Assembly: GCA_038501625.1 (NCBI GenBank)
Contig: JAZAYU010000201.1
Location: 434,001 to 498,000 of the forward strand
DNA length: 64,000 nt
Direction of reading: 5' to 3'
Source: Corbicula japonica
Taxonomy: Eukaryota > Mollusca > Bivalvia > Venerida > Cyrenidae
In this document: piece after piece, positions 23,421 to 30,000 of the stretch
Numbering within the stretch: position 1 is the stretch's first letter
How the letters are laid out: every line of letters starts with the position of its first letter
Notes under the pieces: model-generated
Told to the model about the DNA's origin: nothing
Seen by the model: only the letters and a program-made list of their open reading frames with translations
The model's database searches: none
Position numbers and translations under genes: made by a program

Positions 23421-24725
23421 CGAGAATTTATACTCTACAATATCAAATTCACAACACAAATGCATACTGGACAGGTATTTCAAATTTATGATATGTTTAT
23501 TCAAATTTTCTTTACTTGTGTGGCCTCTGGCCCAAAGACTTCATCAAGTCCTCTTGTTGATGTACTCTCAATATGTCCCTGACCTGGGGCGACTCTCAGT
23601 ATAACCTTTACAAGGCTCTCCTCCCTGCAAATAAACAGATTCAGTAAAGATTTTAAAAATAGTCACAAGTTTTAAGTACTTTTAGGGAACTCCTTTCACT
23701 TAGAGATGTGTCCACCTTGTTAACTCCATGTATACAACACTGTTAACATACAAAAAGTATTTAACTCTTTCAACATTTATGACTATTGCAAGGTCTGGAC
23801 AATTTTTAGATTTGGTAATATATTCACAGTATGTGAAATATTGTTTCCTTTGTTAGATAAATTTCTTTAACTCTTTACTTTATAGATATTCCTTTATCAC
23901 ATGGGCGAACAGTGTAGATCCAGATCAGCTGGCAAATCAGTGCTGTATTATCAGGACCTACATTGTTTGCTTCTTTGATTTATAAGGTTATTTCTGACCA
24001 AAAGGCAAACAGTGCAGATTCTTATTAGACCACATGTATGTGCTGTCTGATCTGGATCTACACTGTTTGCTCATGCGCTGTTGTGTAAATATGGAGGAAA
24101 GGGTTGAAAGATTTAATTTCAGTCCTAAAAGTATAGTCACAATCATAAACTTCTCTCTAAAAACAGATTTTTATGATCAATTATAACTGCATAGCTGTAT
24201 TTTCTAGACTGATTTGTATTTATTGTACAACTTGTGAAATACAGTTGACCTGTTGAATCCTACACACCTTTTTGTGATTAAAACAGTAGTTCTAGACATC
24301 ATGACATAATTGACTTACAATATATTACTTCACTACCATTTTTAGTGAGCATAAAGCAACAGTGCAAATCCTGATCAGATGGCATGAATGTGCAGGCTGA
24401 TCTGGATCTACACCATTTGCTAATGCTTATATATGTTGTAATGGGTTATTAACATATGTATGATGTGTTTAGCTCAGGGACCTTATTAAAAATCTTCCAG
24501 AATGCTTTAATCATTTCACTCCTGTCAGAGATCAAAATAAATACCCAAGGTTTTCATTCAAAGCTTTGCCTTCCCATAGATATATGTTGTTTCTCAAAAC
24601 ACTTTTCCAACCTTTTATAAAGTGAAAATGACTTACTTCTTCGCCTTCTTGGCTATAGTGCCAGTCTCACCATGACCTGGGCCAGTCTCACCATGACCTG
24701 GGCGTTTCCTTCCTCTCAAAGACAT
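458..24725 (-). CDS. Divergent kinesin motor protein gene, multi-exon, 3' end outside the window
   Basis: This is a spliced gene read from exons at 24637-24725, 23516-23624, 22002-22081, 21064-21101, 20515-20597, 19435-19581, 15987-16082, 13293-13367, 11645-11764, 10026-10096, 6902-6974, 4440-4547, 3563-3624, 1576-2259 and 458-535. Every listed junction has GT and AG, and the phases agree. Kinesins are microtubule-dependent ATPases. Seen here are a P-loop (GQSGSGKSYTM), switch I (NSRSSRGH), switch II (VDLAGNE), an alpha-4-like INVDLFYLGK and an alpha-6-like NNTIQFGQDVKRIK segment. Switch I has G where the family has S (NxxSSRSH), and switch II has N for S (DLAGSE), so the motor is atypical. 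About 16-20 residues usual between the 'EIY..DLL' strand and switch I are not accounted for, so a small exon may be missed. No internal stops were seen. I cannot name the subfamily. Intron repeats are listed separately. Confidence 0.85.
1576..2259 (-). CDS. Kinesin exon 14: long low-complexity exon with a coding minisatellite
   Basis: The acceptor TTAACAG and donor GTTAAG enclose 684 bases with no stop. It opens ENPTVEMMRGEEEEESGRG and then becomes a degenerate repeat of V-G-D-E-G-G-V and D-Q-G-G-V units. A proline-rich insert (PNPLPPSPPPHP) is present, and the exon closes with a basic stretch (PKRRRPRQPQPDDW). The DNA is strongly strand-asymmetric, being C-rich on the plus strand. If the donor is ignored, the frame instead stops at 1533. 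The repeat keeps open frames on both strands, so the coding claim rests on phase agreement with both neighbouring exons. Confidence 0.6.
1680..1990. repeat. Pyrimidine-rich minisatellite inside kinesin exon 14
   Basis: Degenerate units of the type ccctccctggtccccca are repeated on the plus strand, with almost no G outside gg pairs. The long polypurine/polypyrimidine asymmetry is the kind of DNA that can form triplex structures and slip during replication. The minus-strand translation is the Gly/Val/Asp/Glu repeat of the kinesin exon. Confidence 0.8.
3121..3262. mobile_element. Foldback MITE, family A (near-palindrome)
   Basis: Two arms of about 65 bases are near-perfect inverted copies. Each contains 'agcatctgattggctgaaatgg' or its complement (cut here to core catctgattggctgaaatgg) and 'gagactggtttccaatc'. 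Other family members are at 16631-16753, 21546-21680, 39832-39970, 45478-45643, 56170-56294 and 58249-58386. Single-arm or deleted forms are at 13611-13697, 22373-22440, 26788-26870, 34474-34553 and 52437-52513. There is no coding capacity. The family is defined here by comparison within the window. Confidence 0.85.
3563..3624 (-). CDS. Kinesin exon 13: tail segment
   Basis: The acceptor AAACAG and donor GTAAAT enclose 20 codons plus GG. It reads YRTQRLVDGDGAQLNSLLSD. The family gives no motif here. The call rests on phase agreement with exons 12 and 14 and on good splice signals. Confidence 0.6.
3771..4202. mobile_element. 432-bp element with perfect 32-bp terminal inverted repeats
   Basis: The left end 3771-3802 (aaggtggtatcatttgtcac...) and right end 4171-4202 are exact inverted copies over 32 bases. 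The interior is AT-rich with no transposase. It sits in the kinesin intron between exons 12 and 13. This is a MITE by structure; the superfamily was not determined. Confidence 0.8.
4440..4547 (-). CDS. Kinesin exon 12: coiled coil
   Basis: The acceptor CTTTCAG and donor GTAAGT enclose exactly 36 codons. A serine-rich linker precedes VTILRQKVERLEAYVKDLER, which has heptad spacing of I, V, L, V and L. This is the stalk expected just after a kinesin neck and would promote dimer formation. Confidence 0.75.
4918..5162. mobile_element. MITE family B copy
   Basis: The family B consensus runs from 'ccctttcctccatagacac' through repeated 'gatccagatcagc...tgatcaggatct' blocks to 'tatatggaggaaaggg', so its ends are inverted copies. 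It lies in the kinesin intron between exons 11 and 12. Near-complete copies are at 6631-6873, 10661-10874, 14498-14705, 23868-24106 and 34913-35150. Partial copies are at 18724-18799, 19597-19682, 20309-20420, 24348-24450, 28390-28563, 32556-32680 and 34555-34800. It has no reading frame of its own; apparent short ORFs within it are chance. Confidence 0.8.
6631..6873. mobile_element. MITE family B copy
   Basis: This is a near full-length copy with both terminal inverted ends ('ctttcctccatagacacacc' and 'tatatggaggaaagggtt'). It lies in the kinesin intron just left of exon 11. Confidence 0.8.
6902..6974 (-). CDS. Kinesin exon 11: alpha-6 and neck
   Basis: The acceptor TTAACAG and donor GTATGC enclose one base plus 24 codons. 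NNTIQFGQDVKRIKAG aligns with the kinesin alpha-6 'ETLSTLRFAxRAKxIK'. Joined to exon 10 it reads ITPDKKNEAGTNNTIQ with no frame break. This supports skipping a decoy exon at 9877-9934. Confidence 0.8.
7222..7504. mobile_element. Foldback element with 46-bp inverted arms
   Basis: The arm 7222-7267 (cacggtatgtacccagataa...) is repeated inverted at 7459-7504 with only one or two differences. The spacer of about 190 bases has no coding potential. A MITE-like structure in the kinesin intron between exons 10 and 11. Confidence 0.75.
8995..9400. repeat. About 146-bp tandem repeat, three copies
   Basis: The phrase 'aaactttcaaattatattcc' recurs at 9001, 9147 and 9295, each followed by 'ggtcaaggttacatttgatg'. 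The 'aaggtcaaggtcac' core resembles the 145-bp unit of the array at 25.2-26.5 kb, so the two may be distant relatives. Confidence 0.75.
10026..10096 (-). CDS. Kinesin exon 10: last motor strand
   Basis: The acceptor GTTTCAG and donor GTAAGT enclose 23 codons plus two bases. DSMFNSLYSRSKAVLICC followed by ITPDK matches the kinesin 'DSLGGNSKTLMIACISPA' block, with GGN replaced by NSL. The two leftover bases join exon 11 in phase. Confidence 0.85.
10661..10874. mobile_element. MITE family B copy
   Basis: A copy with both ends ('ccttttcctccatagacac' and 'tatatggagaaaagggtta'), slightly internally deleted. It lies in the kinesin intron between exons 9 and 10. Confidence 0.8.
11645..11764 (-). CDS. 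Kinesin exon 9: alpha-4 and alpha-5 (microtubule face)
   Basis: The acceptor TTTTACAG and donor GTAAGT enclose exactly 40 codons. EGTEINVDLFYLGKMLREL aligns with the kinesin 'INKSLLALGKVIxAL' helix. GTYRQRLLTAILY aligns with 'VPYRDSKLTRLLQD'. Canonical residues of the microtubule-binding loop are replaced (NKSL to NVDL; RDSKLT to RQRLLT), so track binding may be altered. Confidence 0.85.
12072..13058 (-). mobile_element. Degenerate mariner/Tc1-like transposon
   Basis: Perfect 29-bp terminal inverted repeats (12072-12100 and 13030-13058, core cgaggggtgttaggtaaatt) are flanked on both sides by TA, the target duplication of the Tc1/mariner superfamily. Inside, the minus strand keeps transposase remains. 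A start at 12684 reads MASKEEIRSVIKFHALSGET. Further on, 12462-12199 reads LADFRDIFTKWCERWQKC and KGEFF, like a mariner transposase C-terminus. The 987-bp length and frame breaks show internal deletion, so the copy cannot move by itself. It is in the kinesin intron between exons 8 and 9. Confidence 0.88.
12199..12684 (-). pseudogene. Mariner-type transposase remnant
   Basis: Only the N-terminal helix region (from 12684) and the C-terminal W..RW..C...KGE.F region remain. They are joined across frameshifts, and the central catalytic DDE/D domain is missing. A transposase of this family is usually about 340 residues; under 170 codons are left. It would have bound the 29-bp ends of the element that contains it. 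Confidence 0.75.
13293..13367 (-). CDS. Kinesin exon 8: switch II
   Basis: The acceptor CCTTTCAG and donor GTTTGT enclose exactly 25 codons. SSITMVDLAGNEKVEGD is the kinesin switch II (LxLVDLAGSER) with N in place of S and K in place of R. The aspartate and glycine that contact the nucleotide are present. A longer open frame on the opposite strand here is a shadow. Confidence 0.9.
13611..13697. mobile_element. Single arm of foldback MITE family A
   Basis: It contains 'cagatgcttgatatttgaga' and 'actggtctccaatctt', then 'tttatgatctagggccc'. Only the right arm is present; the left arm is lost or diverged. Confidence 0.65.
14498..14705. mobile_element. MITE family B copy
   Basis: It begins 'gtttactccatatatacacg' and carries the usual 'agatccagatcagcc' and 'tgatctggatctaaactg' blocks. 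It sits immediately left of the palindrome at 14794. Confidence 0.7.
14794..14932. repeat. Long palindrome with arms of about 65 bp
   Basis: The arm 14794-14858 (tcattggtattcggcgaaga...) returns inverted at 14868-14932 around a roughly 10-base centre (aggctgtgcc region). It would extrude a stable cruciform. It lies directly next to the TIR element at 14939 and may be a separate insertion. Confidence 0.8.
14939..15828. mobile_element. 890-bp TIR element, no transposase
   Basis: The 16-base ends atttttctcacttact (14939-14954) and agtaagtgagaaaaat (15813-15828) are exact inverted copies. The interior is free of a credible reading frame and carries several tgacgt motifs near 15645-15680. It lies in the kinesin intron between exons 7 and 8, and is probably a non-autonomous DNA transposon. 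Confidence 0.55.
15987..16082 (-). CDS. Kinesin exon 7: switch I
   Basis: The acceptor TTGCTTACAG and donor GTAAAA enclose exactly 32 codons. IKRRRVRSTTLNSRSSRGH matches the kinesin switch I region (R.vasT.mN..SSRSH), but glycine replaces the serine just before the histidine. HVIIKITFL is the following strand. Confidence 0.88.
16245..16268 (-). CDS. Possible 24-base kinesin microexon before switch I
   Basis: Between kinesin exons 6 and 7 a 24-base stretch is bounded by AACTATAG on the acceptor side and GTAAGCAG on the donor side. It reads FVWLLTLK in the required phase 0/0. This would put an 'LT' near where kinesins have 'GL(T/S)E' before switch I. The polypyrimidine tract is poor and the stretch is too short to be significant on its own, so it is only a candidate for the missing segment. 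Confidence 0.2.
16631..16753. mobile_element. Foldback MITE family A copy
   Basis: Both arms are present, with 'catctgattggttgaaatgg' inverted as 'ccattttagccaatcagatg' around a short 'gaccagtcg' centre. Confidence 0.85.
17210..17234. repeat. Poly-G run
   Basis: An uninterrupted run of about 25 G. It makes spurious polyglycine and polyproline frames on the two strands. Such runs are prone to length errors in assemblies. Confidence 0.95.
17915..18560. mobile_element. Composite foldback element: minisatellite arms around an inner palindrome
   Basis: The left arm (about 17915-18213) is a run of units like 'ttgtttcaccatcgtgccat'. The right arm (about 18330-18560) is the reverse complement, 'gatggtgaaacaatgatggc'. 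Between them, 18221-18326 is itself an inverted repeat (gtagtcat...gtaaaatc...catttact and its complement). The open frames seen on both strands are by-products of the repeat. Confidence 0.75.
19435..19581 (-). CDS. Kinesin exon 6: EIY...RDLL strand
   Basis: The acceptor TTTTTTAG and donor GTTAGT enclose exactly 49 codons. After a serine/glutamine-rich loop it reads CATISVLEIYKNTRRDLLE, matching the kinesin 'VSxxEIYNExxxDLL' block, and ends VRLQDAKT. The block that normally leads to switch I (about 16-20 residues) is not in this exon or the next. Confidence 0.85.
19803..20078. repeat. 92-bp tandem repeat, exactly three copies
   Basis: Units start with 'ctaccagag' at 19803, 19895 and 19987, and the next partial unit starts at 20079. 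The copies are nearly identical, so the amplification is recent. It lies in the kinesin intron between exons 5 and 6. Confidence 0.9.
20515..20597 (-). CDS. Kinesin exon 5: helix after the P-loop
   Basis: The acceptor TTTACAG and donor GTAAGA enclose two bases plus 27 codons. The translation HDGIVSRVIDEITKAL corresponds to the kinesin 'GIIPRxxxxLF' helix. A proline-containing acidic linker follows (PEPVKPLNQEM). It is in phase with both neighbours. Confidence 0.8.
21064..21101 (-). CDS. Kinesin exon 4: P-loop
   Basis: This 38-base exon reads YGQSGSGKSYTML once joined to exon 3. That is the kinesin Walker A motif (GQTGSGKT/SYTM) with lysine and serine in place to bind the ATP phosphates. The acceptor is ACATTTCAG and the donor GTAAGTAA. 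It is a very small exon but is decisive for the family call. Confidence 0.92.
21546..21680. mobile_element. Foldback MITE family A copy
   Basis: Both arms and both 'ttataaaactgag' type ends are present. It lies in the kinesin intron between exons 3 and 4. Confidence 0.85.
22002..22081 (-). CDS. Kinesin exon 3: alpha-1 helix to the strand before the P-loop
   Basis: The acceptor TTACAG and donor GTGAGT enclose 26 codons plus two bases. The translation EEVFGGVRHLVDHVV continues the ...ATQ of the previous exon. It ends AKALIFT, the strand that carries the kinesin FAYGQTGSGK motif. The leftover TA joins T of the next exon to make the conserved tyrosine codon. Confidence 0.85.
22373..22440. mobile_element. 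Left arm of foldback MITE family A
   Basis: It reads 'ggttataaaactgagaacga' and 'ctcaagcatctgattggctg', then stops; the right arm is absent. Confidence 0.65.
23374..23422. repeat. (GA)n microsatellite
   Basis: An interrupted run of ag/ga dinucleotides lies in the intron between kinesin exons 2 and 3. Confidence 0.85.
23516..23624 (-). CDS. Kinesin exon 2: first motor strand
   Basis: The acceptor TTTGCAG and donor GTAAAG enclose 1 + 36 codons. The translation begins EESLVKVILRVAP, which matches the kinesin beta-1 consensus (VKVxxRVRP), and ends DEVFGPEATQ, matching the FDxVFGPxATQ block. The loop between them is much shorter than usual (about 17 residues). The single leading base completes the AAG lysine codon begun in exon 1. 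Confidence 0.85.
23868..24106. mobile_element. MITE family B copy
   Basis: A near full-length copy ending 'tatggaggaaagggtt'. It lies in the first coding intron of the kinesin gene. Confidence 0.8.
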
Positions 24726-24748
24726 GGCTTAGTATAATGGCTGTCTAT
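24637..24748 (-). CDS. Kinesin exon 1: 5'UTR end and start codon
   Basis: The ATG is at 24725-24723. A TAA lies in frame two codons upstream, so this is the first possible start. The coding part is 29 codons plus two bases, begins MSLRGRKRPGHGE, and contains a tandem duplication (PGHGETG twice) followed by a lysine-rich stretch. The donor is GTAAGT after 24637. Upstream, TTTTTAG before 24748 could be the acceptor of an intron in the 5' UTR, so the promoter would lie further right. The basic N-terminus precedes the first motor strand, as in other kinesins. Confidence 0.75.
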
Positions 24749-25111
24749 CTAAAAACAGAAATTCTGTCAAGTCACTATAAGCAAACGATTATACATGTAT
24801 GTCATGTTGCCAGCTAATATATATATTCAAAAAGTAAGAAGGCCAGAATAGGTTTTGATATTTAGAATAGTTGAAAAATACGCATTTTTAAGTAAATTTC
24901 AGACACATTTTGATGGTTTTCATATGAAGAACAGACATGAACTATATTTCAAACATTTTTTTATAATAACATTTAAATTGACAGAATTTGGTTTTGGACA
25001 AGAAGTGTGCCCACATTGAAAACTTTCAAAATCGGGTCCAAAACTTCAATAGTAAAGATTTTTATCAAAATTTTTTTGTTTAAAGCAATTTAATGGCTCA
25101 TTATCTATTTA

Positions 25112-26712
25112 ATCCTTTCCTCCATAGATACATCTTAATTATGTCCCCACCCCTCTGGGGGAGACATATTGTTTTTGCCTTGTCCGTCTGTCTGTCTGTC
25201 ACACTTCATTTCCGCTCAAGAACTTGAGTACCCTTTGACCCAGAGCCTTCTAACTTCATAGGGTGATAGCCCTTATTGAGTAGAAGAACACTATTGATTT
25301 TGGGGTCAGTAGGTCAAAGGTCAAGGTCACAGTGACCCGAAGAGTGAAAACCGTTTCCGCTCAATAACTCAAGTACCCTGTGACCCAGAGCCTTCAAACT
25401 TCATAGGGTGATAGCCCTTATTGAGTAAAAAAACCCTATTGATTTTGGGGTCAGTAGGTCAAAGGTCAAGGTCGCAGTGACCCGAAGAGTGAAAACCGTT
25501 TCCGCTCAATAACTCGAGTACCCTTATACCCAGAGCCTTCAAACTTCATAGGGTGATAGCGCTTATTGAGTAAAAGAACCCTATTGATTTTGGGGTCAGT
25601 AGGTCAAAGGTCAAGGTCACAGTGACCCGAAGAAAGAAAACCGTTTCCGCTCAATAACTCTAGTACCATTTGACCCAGAGCCTTCAATCTTCATAGGGTG
25701 ACAGCCCTTATTGAGTAGAAGAACCCTATTGATTTTAGGGTCAGTAGGTCAAAGGTCAAGGTCACAGTGACCCGAAGAGTGAAAACCGTTTCTGCTCAAT
25801 AACTCAAGTACCCTTAGACCCAGAGCCTTCAAACTTCATAGGGTGATAGCCCTTATTGAGTAAAAGAACTCTATTGATCTTGGGGTCAGTAGGTCAAAGG
25901 TCAAGGTCACAGTGACCCGAAGAGTGAAAACCGTTTCCACTCAATAACTCGAGTACCCTTTGACCCAGAGCCTTCAAACTTCATAGGGTGATAGCCCTTA
26001 ATGAGTAGAAGATCCCTATTGATTTTGGGGTCAGTAGGTCAATGGTCACAGGGGCCCGAAGAGTGAAAACCATTTCTGCTCAATAACTCGAGTACCCATT
26101 GACCCAGAGCCTTCAAACTTCATAGGGTGATAGCCCTTATTGAGTAGAAGAACCCAATTGATTTTTGTGTCAGTAGGTCAAAGGTCAAGGTCACAGGGGT
26201 CCAAAGAGTAAAAACCGTTTCTGCTCAATAACTTGAGTACCCTTTGACCCAGGGACTTCAAACTTCATAGGTTGTTAGCCATTATAGAGTAGAAGAACCC
26301 TATTGATTAGGGGGACAGTAGCTTAAAGGTCAAGGTCACAGGGCCTGAAGAGTGAAAACCGTTTCCACTCGATAACAGGAGTTCTATTTTACCCAGAGCC
26401 TTCAAACTTCATACAATGGATGTCCTTATTGAGTAGAGGACTCCTATTGATTTTGGGGTCAGTAGGTCAAAGTCAAGGTCACAGGGTTCATCGTGCAGGG
26501 ATCATGGCGCAGGGGGGGGAGACATGCGTTTTTCTCAAAAAACATCTAGTTGAATGGGTGAACAGTGTAGATCCAGATCAGCTGGCACATCCATGTCATC
26601 AGATCAGGATCTACACTGTTTGCTTTTTGATTTGTTAGGTAATATCTGACCAAAATGTGACCACTGCAGATCCTGATCAGATTTGTGCTTTCTGATCTGG
26701 ATCTACTCCCCC
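25112..26712. mobile_element. MITE family B copy split by a 1.4-kb insertion
   Basis: The left end of a family B element (aatcctttcctccatagata, about 25112-25137) stops abruptly, and its body resumes at about 26554 (gggtgaacagtgtagatcc). The intervening DNA is the tandem-repeat element described next. Restoring the family B order by skipping the insert shows that it is a younger insertion. No clean target duplication was identified. Confidence 0.75.
25138..26553. mobile_element. Repeat element built of 145-bp tandem units ('gtccccacccc...gggggagacat')
   Basis: It starts 'ttatgtccccacccctctgg' and ends near 'gggggggagacatgcg'. Between are about nine units that each carry 'tttccgctcaataactcgag', 'agccttcaaacttcataggg' and 'aggtcaaggtcacagtgacc'. 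Unit starts fall at 25354, 25499, 25644, 25789, 25934, 26073, 26218 and 26362, giving a 145-base period with one 139-base unit. No protein is encoded. Confidence 0.85.
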
Positions 26713-26787
26713 TCCTTCCATTTCATCACAGTAAACAACAACTCTGAGTGAAAGGGAGCAATTTTACCATTAGGTGTGCATGATTTG

Positions 26788-26870
26788 GGCCAAAGATTGT
26801 AAAACTAAGCTTGGAGACCAATCCGATGCTTGATATTTGAGACTGGTCTTCTGATTCATGTTTTATGATC
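26788..26870. mobile_element. Deleted copy of foldback MITE family A
   Basis: The outer part of the left arm (attgtaaaactaagcttgga) is joined directly to the right arm (gatgcttgatatttgagact). The centre has been lost. Confidence 0.65.
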
Positions 26871-27280
26871 ATGTGCAAAAGTAAATTTACTATACAATGT
26901 ATACTTGTACTCATATCGCGGGCTTTCCCGAGTATAAATGATAATGGATAAGATGATAATCACATGATTCTCAAGTGTGTAGAACAAACAGTGGTCATGT
27001 GTCAGATATGGGCGAATCAAATATTCCAAAATATTTTCCAGCAATCAATACTCATCAAAAGAATGTGGAGTACAGAACTGAACAGATTTTTGAAATTGGT
27101 CAACTGGTTGCCAAGATTCTCTCATCTGGGCTATTTCAAAAAATGGCAAGTGAAGTGAAAAATATGTAAAGAATTTAAGTTTATAAAAAGTCCAAACTGG
27201 TTGCTCCATATGTCAGGGCTGCCAAAACTTCTTCATTAAAAATCTGAAGATTTTATCTGAATACATTATGTCAGTGATGA

Positions 27281-27466
27281 CGACAACGATGATGATGATG
27301 TTGTTGTTTTTATGTCTTGTTGCTGCTTTAAATTATGACTTTGACTCAACAAAAATGATTATGATGATGATGATAATGATGTTGTTGTTTTAATGTTTTG
27401 TTGCTTTGTTGACTATGATTGTGACTGAACAAAAATAATGATGGTGATGATGATGATGATGATTCA
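27281..27466. repeat. GAT-rich duplicated block
   Basis: Two similar blocks of about 85 bases each combine (gat)n with 'gttgttgtttt' and 'gactgaacaaaaat'. They are low-complexity and have no coding signal. Confidence 0.7.
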
Positions 27467-27479
27467 TTTTTACCTTTCT

Positions 27480-28380
27480 GTTAAACCTGTTAAGACCTGT
27501 TTTGACAATATTAGAATGAACATGCAATGAAAATAGATGAAGAAAGGTGTAATGTTGAGGCCCTTGTTTAGTTTATGACACGCAGTTATTGTATATTTGC
27601 CAGAGGCACTGAGGGAGCATGTCACTGACCACGTCCTTGTTATCTCGTAATAAAAAAGAAATGTGCGACTGCAGTAGAATAACTATAATGTTAATTGCAC
27701 AACTTTAAATTAGGTTTAAATAATCTATATTTTTGCCATTTCATAGAAATCCGGAGATTTTGACTATAAATCCGGAGATCTGGAGAAGTAACTTGAATAT
27801 TGTGAGATTTCAGATAAAATCCAGAGATTTGGCAGGCCTGATATGTTTGTACAGTTTTTACAGTGATCAATATCAATCAAGTTATACTCATATGTGACAA
27901 ATGAAAAATTTTATGGAGCTTTATTGAATAAATTACAAGAATTTAAATTTATGTGCTTAAAATACAATTATTTCTGTTTCTTGGTATTAAAATGTGCATT
28001 TCTGGTAAAATACATGTTGAAGCATCAAATATAAGTGTTTTTAAAAAATTGTGGTATTGCATGAAGATAGAAAAGTGTGTCACACTCCTGACAAACACAT
28101 GAGTGCAGTATACTCAAAATTTTTTCACTAAGGCATTTCCTGTTTGTCACAATTTAACAAAGTATGACATAGACTTCTAGGAAAAAACATGCTCTTTTTT
28201 CATGTAAAGGATATGTTTAAAGAATATTGCAATATGTGCATAATGTCACACTTCTGACAAATTTAGCTGATATTTTCTGAAGGGAAATGCAGACAAAAAT
28301 AAAATCAAAAGAGGTGATAATTGCATCTAGAAACATTAAGATTTATGCTTTACTCAATACATATATATATAAACATTTTT
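27480..28380. other. No gene seen (AT-rich)
   Basis: Ordinary AT-rich DNA. No splice-bounded frame, family motif or repeat unit could be recognised apart from chance short ORFs. Confidence 0.5.
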
Positions 28381-28389
28381 ATGCATGTG

Positions 28390-28563
28390 CACAGATGTGC
28401 TGGCTGATCTGGATCTACACTGGTCAAATTTCGGTCAGAAATAACCTAATGAATCATAAAGCAAACAGTGCAGATCCTGATCAGATGGCATGGATGTGGC
28501 AGCTGATCTGGATCTACAATGTTTGCCCACACAATAGAGGTGTATCTGAGGAAGAAAGGGTTA
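28390..28563. mobile_element. Partial MITE family B copy
   Basis: It carries the 'gatctggatctacactggtc' and 'agatcctgatcagatggcat' blocks, ending 'gaagaaagggttaa'. The left end is missing. Confidence 0.7.
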
Positions 28564-29373
28564 ATGATACACCAAACAATTCTTTGTACTATTAATCTTT
28601 GAAGTCCTATAAATTTATAAAGCAAAGAATTGTATTGATTTTCTTAAGGTATTTTCCTATATACTTTGCTTGACTTAATAGCATAAATTATGATTGCTTG
28701 AAGTATTATATGCCTGATAAATGCACCTTTCACTAAAACAACACTTAAACTTGCCTTGTTCAAGCTTTTTGTAAAATGTTGGTCTGAACAAATGTGATTT
28801 TTAAAAGTGTCACACTTTTTTTCTCACTCCTGACATTTTTTGCCCATTATTTTAGAATATTTTTTTTATCGGATGGTGCTATTTTGATATAACTTCACAA
28901 ATTTAAAGGACATGATGAGACACCTGTGCAAAGTAGAGAAATGGATGTATTAAACTGTTCATTGTACATTTTTATAATGGGAAAACCCAAACTAGCCTTT
29001 TTTAACAGCCCAGTCGCAAAAATTATTATATTTAAAGTAATAACAAGGTATATACATGATATATAGGTATTTTCTAAAAGATTGGATTGCTTTGGAGCCA
29101 TTTTGTTATTTTGACAATGAAGTATACAGAAGCAGCAACCATGTAATTAGAATTTTTTTCTAAAAAACTGACTTTGATTAAATAACTTATTTTCTATCAG
29201 ATTATTTAAGTCACATGTAATCAATTTTTAACTGTATGGTGTTTGAGAGAAAATTTGTGATGCATTCAAAGAACTGAATATTGTAAAAAGTATTAAGTGC
29301 TGGTTCCATGTTCTTCTTAATAAGTAAAGCACATTTTATTAAAATGAAAAACAAAATCAATGGTTTTTTTTAT

Positions 29374-30000
29374 AGGGATGTCAACAAATCCTGAATTTGG
29401 GATCCGGATTTCTATTGAACGATTTGCTGTATTTTTTCATCATCATAATTTACTTCACAAAATGTTGCAAACAGCGAACTATAGAAAGGAAGGCATAACA
29501 AATTATTTGTTTAGAACGTAGATGTTAATAAATCAAGATCACAATATCAAATAAAAATGAATTCATCAATAATTGAATAAATATAAGCAAACGTGAGTTA
29601 CATTGATTTATGACCACCAAGCAATGTTGTCTACAGAATTATAGCTCTATTCCTTCTCAATAAAACCCATCACACAGAATTAAAGATAATTTTGTTTACT
29701 CCAAATAGATTAACTTAAAACGTTGACCATTAATTAGCAAGTTCTTATGTATACTGTCATACTTTAACACATTTCTTAACCTGTGAAGCCTTATTTACTG
29801 CATGTCATCACATCTCGATTATCCGTTTAACATTCTTATGCTTAAACGCATACCAACATTGTAGAAAGATAATTTAGCAAAATAAAAGTAATATTAAAAA
29901 TTTAAATTTTTTATTAATGGATATCCGGATGCCAAATTCGATCTGGATATCTGGTGATCTGAACGGATATCAGAATATTCGGATATCTGATGACATCCCT
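29374..30000. mobile_element. 627-bp hAT-like MITE
   Basis: The ends agggatgtca (29374-29383) and tgacatccct (29991-30000) are inverted copies. The flanks 'ggttttttttat' and 'ggttttttat' look like an 8-bp-class target duplication. The inner ends carry ggatccggat / atccggatat-type sequence. There is no transposase. The hAT assignment is inferred from the TIR/TSD pattern only. Confidence 0.6.
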
